Below are positions 53,166 through 62,458 of a DNA stretch of 64,000 nt, one piece after another. The notes beneath the pieces are model-generated. The model worked only from the letters and a program-made list of their open reading frames with translations, was not told the origin of the DNA and ran no database searches. The DNA lies in contig NW_024468263.1 in NCBI RefSeq assembly GCF_002104995.1, positions 186,001 to 250,000 of the forward strand, in the 5' to 3' direction. The stretch comes from Linderina pennispora (Eukaryota > Kickxellomycota > Kickxellomycetes > Kickxellales > Kickxellaceae). The stretch's first letter is position 1; each line of letters opens with the position of its first letter. A program made the translations under genes and the position numbers.

Positions 53166-54201
53166 TGTGGGGCTGGGTCGCAGATTTAACATCAAAGCGA
53201 TTTAAGGAACATTGTGATAGAGGATTCCACGGAATGGCAACAACAGATGGTATAACAATATGCATTTTGTTGCAAGACAAGGTATCCAAGGCTGATGGTG
53301 CAGTAGATGCTGATGCTGCGGGAGGCGATGCTACAGCTGACTGTCGCTATATCCACCAGATCCCACAGCCATAGCTGCAGAATCTGAAAGGCCGCTGTGT
53401 ATTCATCGATCCAGGTCGGGGCGATTTACTGTACATGATGCACGAAAATAGCAGCAATGGGAAAGAGGGTGAAAAATGCTCTACCGCTACACACGGCAGC
53501 AGCGCAATAAGGAGCTCAAGCTGCGCCACTATGATAGGATTCGTCAGGCTACAAAGGATCAAGTCCCAGAAGATGCTGTCCGCAGAGCAGAGGCGGAGCT
53601 TTCCAAGCACTGCTGCCGGACCCTTAGCCCAGCAAAATTCCGTGCCTACGTTGCTGCCTGTGCATCTGTGCGGTGTATCCTAGCACCGTTTTATGCCAAC
53701 ACGATGACAACACGAAGGTTACCAGAGATCGAAGAACCCAACTGTGAAGTGCCATGGCCTTCTCCGCTGTACAAGCGAGTCACGTAAGCGGGCCATGGCA
53801 TAATACAGGCGGGCCTATTTGTCTCGACTCTTGAACCGCGATCTCGCAGCAGCTCTAAACTTCAGACTCATTTTCCAGTCACTCTGTGATTCAGGCAGTA
53901 TTCCTGAACGGTTCCGTCGTTCTACGGCCATTGCTGCCGATGCTTCTGGCACCACTCCAGCTACAAAGAACCCGCGCAAGAGGCATGCAGCAGCAGGGGA
54001 TTCTGCTACCAGCAGCAGCGAACCAGCGCTGAAGCGCCTGCGCTGAGCAGGCCACCAAGGTGGGGAAATGTCCATGATCGACATTGCACCAACAACCATC
54101 CGACACGTTCAAATGACCGGTTCGCCGTGATGTTTGTATCGACATGTTAACCCATGCTGACTAGCAGCCAAGCTCGCATAGCGAGCAGAGTAATTCTAGT
54201 A
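53166..54201 (+). pseudogene. Fanzor nuclease relic, 5' truncated and internally deleted
   Basis: Homologous in DNA sequence to the intact Fanzor at 59064-61667 but opposite strand. Homology starts at about TGTGGGGC (53166), so the N-terminal half is missing. A CAGCCATAG nonsense change sits at 53372 where the intact gene has CAGCCAGAG, and an A run is one base shorter (about 53475), shifting frame. A deletion of 383 bp removes the second RuvC region and the first zinc-finger half; its ends are both TACCAGAG in the intact copy, and one copy remains here (about 53719-53726). Homology ends near TTCTAGTA at 54201, 29 bp before the stop of the next gene. Not functional as a nuclease; the 3' non-coding block and hairpin survive. 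Confidence 0.9.
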
Positions 54202-54229
54202 CAGAGATAATATCAATTGAATGTGCTAT

Positions 54230-56131
54230 CTAAACACAGCCCTTGTCGCCGCCGTAGTAGCGCAGGTATGAATTGTACAGAATGTACTGCATGGGCTCGG
54301 ACAGTACACGCTTCTGTTTCGGCTTGGCACGCTGCATGCGGCTGCCGGCAGACTGGTGCCGACTGCCGTGCAGTGTGCCAGCAACATCCTCAAACCGGTC
54401 ATCCTCGTCGCTGTTAGCGTCGTCCTCGTTGCGATAGCGCTGCTGGCCGCCGGCCATCTCCTTTAGCGATGACAGAGCCAGAGCCGAGGTGGGCCGCATC
54501 GGGCAGCGACTGAGGATATCCCAGTAATCAGCACTCTTGCTGCTGTTGCTACAATCGCGCATGCCTCCATCGCAATGGCCCCAGGCAGATTCAGGGCTGC
54601 TGGCAGTGGTGTACATGTCCACATCATACTTCGCTTCACATGCATATCCGCCCATCATGCGGCTAAGCTTTGGCATGTATTGCATGTTGTGCACCGGCAG
54701 TACGCGCTTGGGCCACCACCGCCGCACTTTGGCCGTAGCCGTCTGCAGCTGCGACTTGCCGCACTTCACTGTGGATCCGCGCCCGATTCCCTCGTCATCA
54801 TCGCTGCTACTGTTGCTATCAGACGAGACCCGCTGGCCCAGGAACACCAGGTCGTCGTAGTCAAATACGTCGTCATCAACGCCGTGGTACAGCTGATGAT
54901 GGTGCTGGGGTGCACTGCCCATGCCCTCTGAATATCCAGGCGAGTCGAGTGCATCGAGCAGACTGTGTAGGTTCATCTCTACAGACTGCTTTTCGCACAG
55001 CGACGATGGCTCGTGACCGCCCATAGAGCCAGAGTCAGACAGAGTAACCGCTGATGACCCAGACGAGATCGTCGAGCTTGATGACGAATGGCCAGAACCT
55101 GATGGTGGCAATTCGCCCCTGTCCATCTCTGCGCCATCGATCCGGGCACCAAACATGCGGTCGATCGACTCAGAGAGCAGCCCGCTGCTGTCCTCGCCCA
55201 TCGTCCAGGCCTCATGCAAACTGTTGCCAGATGAGCCCGACGACGAGCCCGACGACAGCGACGACGAGCTGGAGCAAGCCGTCCCCGAGTACTGCTCGTG
55301 CAGGTCCTCGAGACTCAGCAACCGGAAGCCGGCCGACGGAGAAAGCGACGCACTGCCATTCGCCAGCTTCTCGCTGAAATCATTAGCCATGGACTCCGTA
55401 GTTGCCTGCTCAACAGCCTCCGCACTATTCTCTGCGACAGGCGGGGGGTTCGATCCCGCACGGTGCTTCCCACGCTGGCTCTGGCTCTGGGCCTTTCGCC
55501 CACGTGCACGCGATAGATGGCGCGTAAACCGGTGCCGGAAATCAAACAAGCCAGCGTTGCTCCCCTGGGCCAGCAGCACCGTCTCGTTCTCGGTCTTCTC
55601 AAGCCCGCTTTCCAGCGCCGTCATCTCCTCAGCTCCAACTACTGATGCATAGTTGATGTCTAGCGACTGCAGAGACTTGCTAGCCATCGGCAGCTCATCG
55701 CTGCCGACCGCCAAAGGCGCGGTATAGGTTTCTGCGGATGGTAGATTGGCGCATGACGACGATTTTTTAAACAGCCGGATCCGACCACTGCCACTGCTGC
55801 TGGCTGCCTTGTGCTCGATAGCGAGCTGTGACCGCGCCAGCATCTGCGACATCCCAAAATCGTCGTCCTCAATGACTATCGAATCACCGTCATCCATATC
55901 ATCAGTGCTCAGGTCGAACTCCACAGACATGGGGGCTGACAGTGCCTGCGGTGGGCTGCGCCGGAGCAATGAGCCGCGCAGCAGATCTCGCGCTCCCAGC
56001 CCGTGCTGGTGTCCATGAATTGTTGATCTTGAAGAGGCCGCTTTGTCGCTGCCGGCGCTGTCAATGTTCTGCATATGTTGCTCTAGTGCAGTATAATGGT
56101 CTGCTGCCATTACCGATTCTACCGTGCCCAT
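54230..56131 (-). CDS. Hypothetical Ser-rich disordered protein, 633 aa
   Basis: Start ATG 56131 (MGTVESVMAADHYTALEQHM). Mostly low-complexity: Ser runs (SSSSSLSSGSSSGSSG, residues about 290-310), acidic patches (DDMDDGDSIVIEDDDFG), His-rich GHQHG and HHHQ. A few ordered-looking islands, such as FDFRHRFTRHLSRARGRK and a Trp/Cys-bearing block near residues 465-490 (KVRRWWPKRVLPVHNMQYMPKL). The C-terminus (PMQYILYNSYLRYYGGDKGCV) is aromatic and ends in GCV, a weak lipidation-like end but not a CaaX box. No enzyme motif; family not recognised. Fanzor relic ends immediately downstream. Confidence 0.7.
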   Translation of the reverse strand: MGTVESVMAADHYTALEQHMQNIDSAGSDKAASSRSTIHGHQHGLGARDLLRGSLLRRSPPQALSAPMSVEFDLSTDDMDDGDSIVIEDDDFGMSQMLARSQLAIEHKAASSSGSGRIRLFKKSSSCANLPSAETYTAPLAVGSDELPMASKSLQSLDINYASVVGAEEMTALESGLEKTENETVLLAQGSNAGLFDFRHRFTRHLSRARGRKAQSQSQRGKHRAGSNPPPVAENSAEAVEQATTESMANDFSEKLANGSASLSPSAGFRLLSLEDLHEQYSGTACSSSSSLSSGSSSGSSGNSLHEAWTMGEDSSGLLSESIDRMFGARIDGAEMDRGELPPSGSGHSSSSSTISSGSSAVTLSDSGSMGGHEPSSLCEKQSVEMNLHSLLDALDSPGYSEGMGSAPQHHHQLYHGVDDDVFDYDDLVFLGQRVSSDSNSSSDDDEGIGRGSTVKCGKSQLQTATAKVRRWWPKRVLPVHNMQYMPKLSRMMGGYACEAKYDVDMYTTASSPESAWGHCDGGMRDCSNSSKSADYWDILSRCPMRPTSALALSSLKEMAGGQQRYRNEDDANSDEDDRFEDVAGTLHGSRHQSAGSRMQRAKPKQKRVLSEPMQYILYNSYLRYYGGDKGCV

Positions 56132-56583
56132 CTGTGCTGTGGTTCCTGTGCTCGTTGCTTCGGGTGCAATGCTTGTTGTGCTGCTGTTATGTGTGCTGAT
56201 GGCCGTAACCGGTAGGAGTGGCCACGCAAGGTCAAGCGAAATGTAGTCAAACTATATCGTGTAAGGTGGATAAAGGGAGCTCTGAGATACCGTGCAAGTA
56301 AGGTATGTAAAAGGAGGGGTATCAATTAGAAATGTGCAGCGGGCACAGAGGAGGCATGAAAATGAGGAGAAATAGAGTTTTGCCTGTGCGTTTCAGCAAG
56401 TCAGAACGAGCCGCATGCTCCTCTGGACAGCAAATAGCTTATATAAAGTCAGCAGCGTTCCTTAGTGTGGAGAAGCAGGGAGGGCCACGACTCTACGCTA
56501 TCAGCCCAAGGGTTAATGGCCTCCTCTCTAGTTTCCAACACGCTGAAAAGGGGGAATGCGGGGAGCGCAGCGAAAGTTTTCTG

Positions 56584-57769
56584 TCAATTTGGACATTGCG
56601 CCCACACCTCCACTTCAATAAAACAGTTACTTCTCGTCTGGACAGCCTGTGCGGGGGGAGAGACAAGAGTAGACGGATCACTGGTTCGTATGAGACAAAC
56701 ACTAGTCTCACACAAGCTGCTGCTACGTTTACTATCTCTCCTGCCCGCCACCGCAGAAACAAAATGTTCTACCCTCCGGTAAAGTAGCATCTGAACACAG
56801 CCCTTACAGTCACGCTGAGAACCAGTATATAGCATGCAAGCAGATGGTTAGCAGTCTGGGCGTGCCAGCGACTTACCTGTTCAAAATGCATGTCGATGAT
56901 GTCCGCTGGAAGCTCGATTACAACATGCTCCTACAGCATGACGGAAAAAGGCGGAAAATGCGCATGCACACCAAAGCATGTGCTTTTCGTATTTAGCAAT
57001 TAATGGTGTACGCGTCGCCAGGTATTGCCCATGAGGACCTGCATGTTGCACAAGCATGACACCTACCGGTGGACCACGTATTAACAATCTATCGCGCCAC
57101 GGCAGCTACAAGAACAAAAGGCGTTAGGATTGAGACAAACACGCAGGAAAAAAGGTCGCTTGTTTCGAGGAAAGAGCAGGGAAAACAAGTAGCCCTCGGC
57201 CGGCTGTCCAGTCCAGCCAATACAGCTGAGGGGTGTTGCAGGACAGGCAAGGCACCAGTTACTAGCTCTACCAACACCACCGGCCCTGCCAGACTTATTG
57301 CCTAGCTGGTAATGTGCTGCAGCCAGCCTCGGTATCATTCACTGGCCAGCTGCCTTCCGCCACACATCGGCAGCAAATATTAGCGAAATAGCTCTCAGCT
57401 ACTGCGCGGGCTTGCTCTGGCCTCTTTCCTTCTATCTATACACATGCTGCATGCCGCCCTTACCTTCTTCTGGCCAAACTCTGCAATAGCCGATATAACA
57501 AATTGGTTGTACACGTCCAGCAGGAGCCATATCAATGACCTCCGCTTATGACGCTGTGTGCTGCTGGACGACCGCCATCCCGGGTCCAGAACAGATATGC
57601 TCCACTTTCGAGCCGCGCGCTCCACCATCATATACAGCGACCAAGTGCACACCGCCGATATGTACAGCGTGGCTCGCAGAAGCCATATTCGCGGCAGCGA
57701 CGTTCCCCCGCCCGCACCGCGCCCGCCGCCCATCCCCGGCAAGTAGTCGCCAGGAAGTATTGTGGGCAT
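56584..57769 (-). CDS. Hypothetical four-exon membrane protein, 209 aa
   Basis: Exons 57769-57464, 57105-57067, 56930-56877 and 56814-56584 join in phase 0 throughout with donors GTAAGG, GTAGGT and GTAAGT and acceptors TTGTAG, CTGTAG and CTCAG, giving 102, 13, 18 and 76 residues. Exon 1 begins MPTILPGDYLPGMGGGRG and has two hydrophobic stretches (IWLLRATLYISAVCTWSLYMMV and LIWLLLDVYNQFVISAIAE) split by a basic segment. Exons 2-3 read PWRDRLLIRGPP and EHVVIELPADIID. Exon 4 has CKGC and ends in WAQCPN. The clean phase 0 chain of tiny exons is strong evidence for a real gene; I do not recognise the family. Confidence 0.55.
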
Positions 57770-58204
57770 TTCGAAGCCAGTTAAAAAAATAAGGGTCTCC
57801 CGGAATTAAGGGGCAGAAATATTATAAATTAGAAGCTAAAAAGTATACAGGAAATTGAAATTGGGAAAAGAAAAAAGGTCCAGGTCCCGCGTTGCTCCGA
57901 GCGCTTTTGACCAGCAAGGGATTCGCCTTTTTGGGTTCACAATGAGCAAGCGACCGCGGCTAGTTTCACATATTTTTAGGCTGCGCCTGTGCGACCCAAG
58001 TCGACCCCTCCAAGCGGTACACTGCTATAGACTGTGCAAGGCGCTGTAGGGCGACTGCTGAGGATTCGAGTGCACAGCAGATAATAATAGCTGCGGACTT
58101 TGGCCAGTGTTGGGGCTAGCGCATGTACTATTGGGTGAGCTCACACATAGAACCTGCTTGGAGATTTCGCCACATTGTCCCGCAGTACTTTCTAGTCCGA
58201 GCAC
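57770..58204. other. Intergenic, no gene seen
   Basis: About 435 bases holding the upstream region of the four-exon membrane gene and the 3' flank of the secreted-protein gene. AT-rich near 57790-57860. Nothing else recognised. Confidence 0.4.
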
Positions 58205-58582
58205 CTATTGCCTGGAGATCATTGCGTTGACAGCATGCGCATACGACTGGCTGAGGCGGGTGAGAAGGAAATCTACTGTGACCTGGCCGTTAGGATCTTT
58301 GATGGCCTCGGCGCGCGCCTTGGTGTTCAGCCCCTCCATCACCTTGTACAGCGACTCGCGGTAATCGTACTCGGCAAAGTCGTTGTTGAGGCCCTTTGCT
58401 GTGTCCTTGTCTTCCAGGAACTCGGCCAGCTTGATGTAGATGGTGCGCTCGTTGGGTGTGCCAGTGTTGGCTTTGGCCAGCTGCTGTCCAAGCGTGTAAA
58501 ACAGGACCTTTTGCTGGAGCGACCATGTGGCAGCAGTCAGTTGAGTAAACAATGCGAATAGCGCTACAGTACGAAACCACAT
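58205..58582 (-). CDS. Small secreted protein, hypothetical
   Basis: Start at ATG 58582, giving 125 residues beginning MWFRTVALFALFTQLTAATWS, a clear signal peptide with cleavage likely near TAA. An earlier ATG at 58645 exists but lies only about 5 nt from a TATATAAA box, too close for a leader, so the second ATG is preferred. The mature part is about 105 residues, helical and charged (LYKVMEGLNTKARAEAIK), with no cysteines. No family recognised. Its TATA element sits about 70 nt upstream of the called start. Confidence 0.65.
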   Translation of the reverse strand: MWFRTVALFALFTQLTAATWSLQQKVLFYTLGQQLAKANTGTPNERTIYIKLAEFLEDKDTAKGLNNDFAEYDYRESLYKVMEGLNTKARAEAIKDPNGQVTVDFLLTRLSQSYAHAVNAMISRQ

Positions 58583-58649
58583 AGTGTTGAAGATGAGAAA
58601 AGGTACGATGCTGGCTGTCTGCAGAAATGCCTTTGGGTATACCATGTCG

Positions 58650-58657
58650 TTTATATA
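58650..58657 (-). promoter_or_regulatory. TATA box, secreted-protein gene
   Basis: Minus-strand TATATAAA, 68 nt upstream of ATG 58582. It decides between the two candidate starts, because the first ATG (58645) is too near to leave room for a transcription start. Confidence 0.55.
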
Positions 58658-58939
58658 GCAAGGCTAGGGTGGGAGTGTAATGAATACATGTGTCAGATGT
58701 GGCTATTACTGCTCCAGTGCGGGATAGCCATTGACAAACAAATAGTGTGGAGCAGCTATCACCATTGAAACATGAATAAAGGTGAGAATGAAGTGAAGAA
58801 CCCTCGCTTGGCAATCGATAAACGGGATTGAGGGATAGTGCTTCTTGAGGCCAGCGATTGTTTTCTGGATGCTATAGAACTACACCTTAAATGGCAAGCA
58901 TTTATAGACAATGTATACCATCGGCATCTCTTGAGGTCT

Positions 58940-59063
58940 TACTAGAAATACTCTGCTCGCGATGCGAGCTCGGCTGCTAGTCAGCATGGGTTGACACGTC
59001 GATAAGGGCATCACGGCGAACCGGTCATTTGAACGTGTCGGATGGTTGTTGGTGCAATGTCGA
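58940..59063 (-). ncRNA. Candidate Fanzor omega-RNA scaffold and element right end
   Basis: The 124 bases directly after the Fanzor stop, read on the minus strand, are strongly conserved with the 3' flank of the relic (54047-54201), including about 65 nearly identical bases, although neither copy codes here. Features in the RNA sense: a CGG-TTCG-CCG hairpin with a UUCG loop, a GACACGT...ACGTGTC long-range pair in the intact copy, and a perfect hairpin GCTCGC-ATC-GCGAGC at 58969-58955 that the relic keeps with a changed loop (ATA). Conservation stops at TTCTAGTA. In characterised Fanzors and TnpBs the guide RNA overlaps the ORF 3' end and reads out across the right end. Function here is inferred. 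Confidence 0.5.
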
Positions 59064-61667
59064 TCATGGACATCTCCTGTCTTGATGGCCTGCTCTGCGT
59101 AGGCGCTTCAGCGCTGGCTCGCTGCTGATGGCAACAGAACCGCCTGCTGCTGCACGCCTCTTGCGCGACCTCTTTGTTGCAGGGGTGGTGCCAGAAGCAT
59201 CAGCAGCAATGGCCGTAAAGCGATGGAACCGTTCAGGAATACTGCCTGAACCACAGAGTGACTGGAAAATGAGTCTGAAGTTTAGAACTGCTGCGAGATC
59301 GCGGTTCAAGAGCCGAGACGAATAGGCTCGCCTGTATTGTGCCATGGCCCGCTTACATGACTCGCTTGTACAGCGGAGAAGGCCATGGCACTTCACAGTT
59401 GGGTTCTTCGATCTCTGGTAGGGCCGCGGGTTGGGAACATGCCGGAATGTCTGCAGCGACTTTTCGCAGCAGAACGGGCACATCGACGATGTCCGGAATT
59501 CGTCGATCAGATAGACTTCAAAGCCATGGTGCTTGAACCTGTCGTGCCACCCCTTGCCACGAATCGGCGCATGGTGTCGGGCCATTGGCGCACTCCAATT
59601 GCCCATGATCAGCACTGGATCTGGACCGAACTTGCTCCGGAGTTTCGCAGCAAGCCTGTGGTCTGCACGGGCCTGGTTCATGAATGAATCAAGGCGCAGC
59701 TTGCGGTGAAGCGGGTACACCTTGGGACTGGTACTGACACCTGGATGGGCCTTCCAGCGCCTTTGGTGCTGCTTGTTTGACTTAGTGAGTTGCTGCTCTG
59801 GTAACCTTCGCGCTGTCATCGTGCTGGCATAAAACGGTGCTAGGATACACCGCACAGATGCACGGGCAGCAACGTAGGCACGGAATTTTGCTGGGCTAAG
59901 GGTCCGGCAGCAGTGCTTGGAAAGCTCTGCCTCTGCTCTGCGGACAGCATCTTCTGGGACTTGATCCTTTGTATCCCAACGAATCCTGTCATAGTGGCGC
60001 AGCTTGAGCTCCTTGTTGCGCTGCTGCCGTGTGTAGCGGTAGAGCATTTTTTCACCCTCTTTTCCATTGCTGCTATTTTCGTGCATCATGTATAGCAAAT
60101 CGCCCCGACCTGGATCGATGAATACACAGCGGCCTTTCAGATTCTGCAGCTCTGGCTGTGGGATCTGGTGGATATAGCGACAGTCAGCTATAGTACTGCC
60201 TCCCACAGCATCACCTCCTGCAACATCGCCTGTAGCATCGCCTGTAGCATCGCCTCCCACAGAATTGCCTCCCGCAGCATCGCCTCCCGCAGCATCGCCT
60301 CCTGCACCATCAGCATCTACTGCACCATCAGCCTTGGATATCTTGTCTTGTAACAGAATGCATATCGTTACACCATCTGTTGTCGCCATTCCGTGGAATT
60401 TTCTATCACCATGCGCCTTAAATGGCTTTGATGTTAGATCTGCGACCCGGCCCCACACATCCCACACAGGTTGTGTGATCCCTTGGACCGGGTCGTGTGC
60501 ACAGACTGGGGGTGCTGATGCATATGCATTGTTAAGTGCTGCAACAGTGTCTGCTGCTGCTGCCGATGCAGCAGCAAGTGAATCAGCCGCTACTGCTGCA
60601 GTTGCTGCAGTGGCCTCTGTTGCATCCGATGGCATCTTCGCTGCTTCGCGTGCAGCCTTCTTGGCCAATTTTTTGCCCTTTTCTGCTGCTTTCCTTGCCT
60701 CTGTTGCTGCCCTCTTTGCGGCGTTGATCTGTGTAACCTGCTCGCATGTCTTCGAAATAAACACCTGCTTGATTATTTGCTTGTCCAAACGCACATGGCC
60801 TGGGATCCATGATGTCCGCAGAGGCAAGCATTGGGGAGGAGACTTGCCAAGCTGCTCATTCTCGATAAGCTGGCATAGGCGAATGTATGCACGCAGATGC
60901 TTAAGTGGATTTACCTTGGCATCATAGTATCGGCTGTCTTTGGCGAATCTGTACTTGGCACCATAGGCATTAAGGACTGGTGCCAGCTTGTTGTAGATTG
61001 CAAGCATCGGTGGGGTGAGCACACTGAGATCAGGGTGTCTAGAGGCAACTGCCTGGCGGAGCTTCTGTGCGGGTGTATAGATACACACTTGACATGCATT
61101 ATTGAACTCAGCCTTGGACACATTGCCCATTGTACTGTGCAGTGTGTTTTTGCGGCTGCGAATATCAATCAATTTGGCCAGAATCCGCTGTAGGCAAGTG
61201 CCATAGTGCAACACAATGTTGTTCTTGTATGCTGTCATCAGCTCGGTATCCACGTATGTCGCTACCTGATTCATTTCACGTACGCCATGTAGCTCGATAT
61301 CGCCATTATGTAATAGATAATCATAAATATGATATCTAACTACATCACCGAAATCTGCGCTCGACAGTTCTGACCTGTCCTTCCGGTTAACGAAATCCTC
61401 GGCAGATATGACAGTCTTCGCCTTCAGGTTGCGATAAATGAATAAATAAATAAAACGAAAAAAACCCTTTTTCACAAATGTTGCTGGGTCAAAGGCATCA
61501 TCGTAAGCTAGCTGATGGAGTAGTATCCATCGTGCAAGCATGTATGTATGCTCTTTGATGATATTGACGCTGTGTACAAATTGCTCTAGGCGGGGCAACA
61601 TAGAATCACGGAAGCCAATACCACCAAGTGATGTCTTTATGACAGTAGTGCTGCGGGTAATATTCAT
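59064..61667 (-). CDS. Fanzor: eukaryotic TnpB-like RNA-guided nuclease, intact ORF
   Basis: An uninterrupted 867-residue ORF from ATG 61667. Residues 1-300 form the Fanzor-type N-terminal region; 310-370 are Ala/Lys-rich (KAAEKGKKLAKKAAREAAK), a likely nucleic-acid or nuclear signal segment. A Gly/Asp/Ala minisatellite occupies about 450-490. RuvC-I follows (CVFIDPGRGDLLYMM, near 515). The second RuvC region reads LIMGNWSAPMARHH (near 685), where TnpB would have a catalytic Glu; an alternative acid occurs at YLIDEFRTSS (near 723), as described for the rearranged Fanzor site. A zinc ribbon follows (CPFC near 729; later KCHGLLRC and C). RuvC-III is NRDLAAVLNF (near 788). The C-terminus is basic. 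No companion recombinase is in the window, so mobility in cis is unproved. Confidence 0.9.
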   Translation of the reverse strand: MNITRSTTVIKTSLGGIGFRDSMLPRLEQFVHSVNIIKEHTYMLARWILLHQLAYDDAFDPATFVKKGFFRFIYLFIYRNLKAKTVISAEDFVNRKDRSELSSADFGDVVRYHIYDYLLHNGDIELHGVREMNQVATYVDTELMTAYKNNIVLHYGTCLQRILAKLIDIRSRKNTLHSTMGNVSKAEFNNACQVCIYTPAQKLRQAVASRHPDLSVLTPPMLAIYNKLAPVLNAYGAKYRFAKDSRYYDAKVNPLKHLRAYIRLCQLIENEQLGKSPPQCLPLRTSWIPGHVRLDKQIIKQVFISKTCEQVTQINAAKRAATEARKAAEKGKKLAKKAAREAAKMPSDATEATAATAAVAADSLAAASAAAADTVAALNNAYASAPPVCAHDPVQGITQPVWDVWGRVADLTSKPFKAHGDRKFHGMATTDGVTICILLQDKISKADGAVDADGAGGDAAGGDAAGGNSVGGDATGDATGDVAGGDAVGGSTIADCRYIHQIPQPELQNLKGRCVFIDPGRGDLLYMMHENSSNGKEGEKMLYRYTRQQRNKELKLRHYDRIRWDTKDQVPEDAVRRAEAELSKHCCRTLSPAKFRAYVAARASVRCILAPFYASTMTARRLPEQQLTKSNKQHQRRWKAHPGVSTSPKVYPLHRKLRLDSFMNQARADHRLAAKLRSKFGPDPVLIMGNWSAPMARHHAPIRGKGWHDRFKHHGFEVYLIDEFRTSSMCPFCCEKSLQTFRHVPNPRPYQRSKNPTVKCHGLLRCTSESCKRAMAQYRRAYSSRLLNRDLAAVLNFRLIFQSLCGSGSIPERFHRFTAIAADASGTTPATKRSRKRRAAAGGSVAISSEPALKRLRRAGHQDRRCP
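60196..60312 (-). repeat. Coding minisatellite in the Fanzor linker
   Basis: Tandem 12- and 15-bp units encode repeats of G-D-A-(A/T/V)-G and GGDA. The intact gene has about nine units while the relic at 53.3 kb has only two or three, so the array is variable between copies. It lies in a linker ahead of RuvC-I and keeps frame. Confidence 0.8.
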
Positions 61668-62458
61668 TTGAGAAATTCAATAGGCAAGTAAGAAGAGAAA
61701 TGATGCTGTTCAGTTTTGCTGTATTGCAGATGCATAGCATTAAGAACTTTTTATTAATAATGATCTGGCTTGCATGGTTCTTGGGGCTCTTAGCACTGAT
61801 ACAGTCTCTTGAATCAGTCTATACAGACTGGGTCCATTGTGACCCAAATACTACCGCTTACGCATGTTCATAAGACAAATTAATTTATAAAATAAACCCA
61901 CAAATATTGCATGACCGCTAGAAGAGCTATATGGCCTCATTCAATAGGTGCTCATAAATAAATATCCTAAGAGTGTTGCGCAGCCGGTGATGACCACCAT
62001 GATGACGCCATAGAAGTTATCAGGCTGACCGACAATGAGAGCAGCTCTTGTGCTGAACCAATGGAGATATCCAGTGGAGACCTATGACCACTACAATAAC
62101 AACTTGTCACCCTGGTTTCACCGATGAGGTCAGATGCCGCACAAGATCAAAAGGAGTTTACAGAGCAAGTCACTCAAACCCGTGTTGAAGCTTAAGAGTT
62201 TTTTTTAACCAATTAAATAATTTCTAGCGGACGGTCGGACACTTTTTGGACTATACAATCTTATATATAGGTAAAGATATAAGCATGTCTTGGGAAAAAT
62301 GCGCGCAAGTCCACAATCTGAACAAACCATATCCATCACAAGTACATGATCTGCCATGGCTAGCAGATTCCACACAAAGGACACAAATTTTATTTTCGCT
62401 ACTTTTAAAAAGATCAACCTCACCTACCTCAATATTCACCTACCGCTTGGTTGTCGAT
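61668..62458. other. Upstream flank of Fanzor and of the F-box frame
   Basis: A 791-base divergent region. The left end of the Fanzor element should lie here but cannot be placed: the relic lacks this end, and I see no terminal inverted repeat. AT-rich with an A/T tract near 61895-61905. The final part reads through in frame to the F-box start without a better ATG. Confidence 0.4.

Noticed and set aside
54231-56806. Shared string near AACACAGCCCTT at 54235 and 56795
   Set aside because: Tempting as an insertion footprint, but it lies inside coding ends of two different genes and is short enough for chance.
61440-61480. T-rich (ATTT)n tract in Fanzor as an intron
   Set aside because: It stays in frame and lacks GT-AG ends, so it is read as coding sequence.
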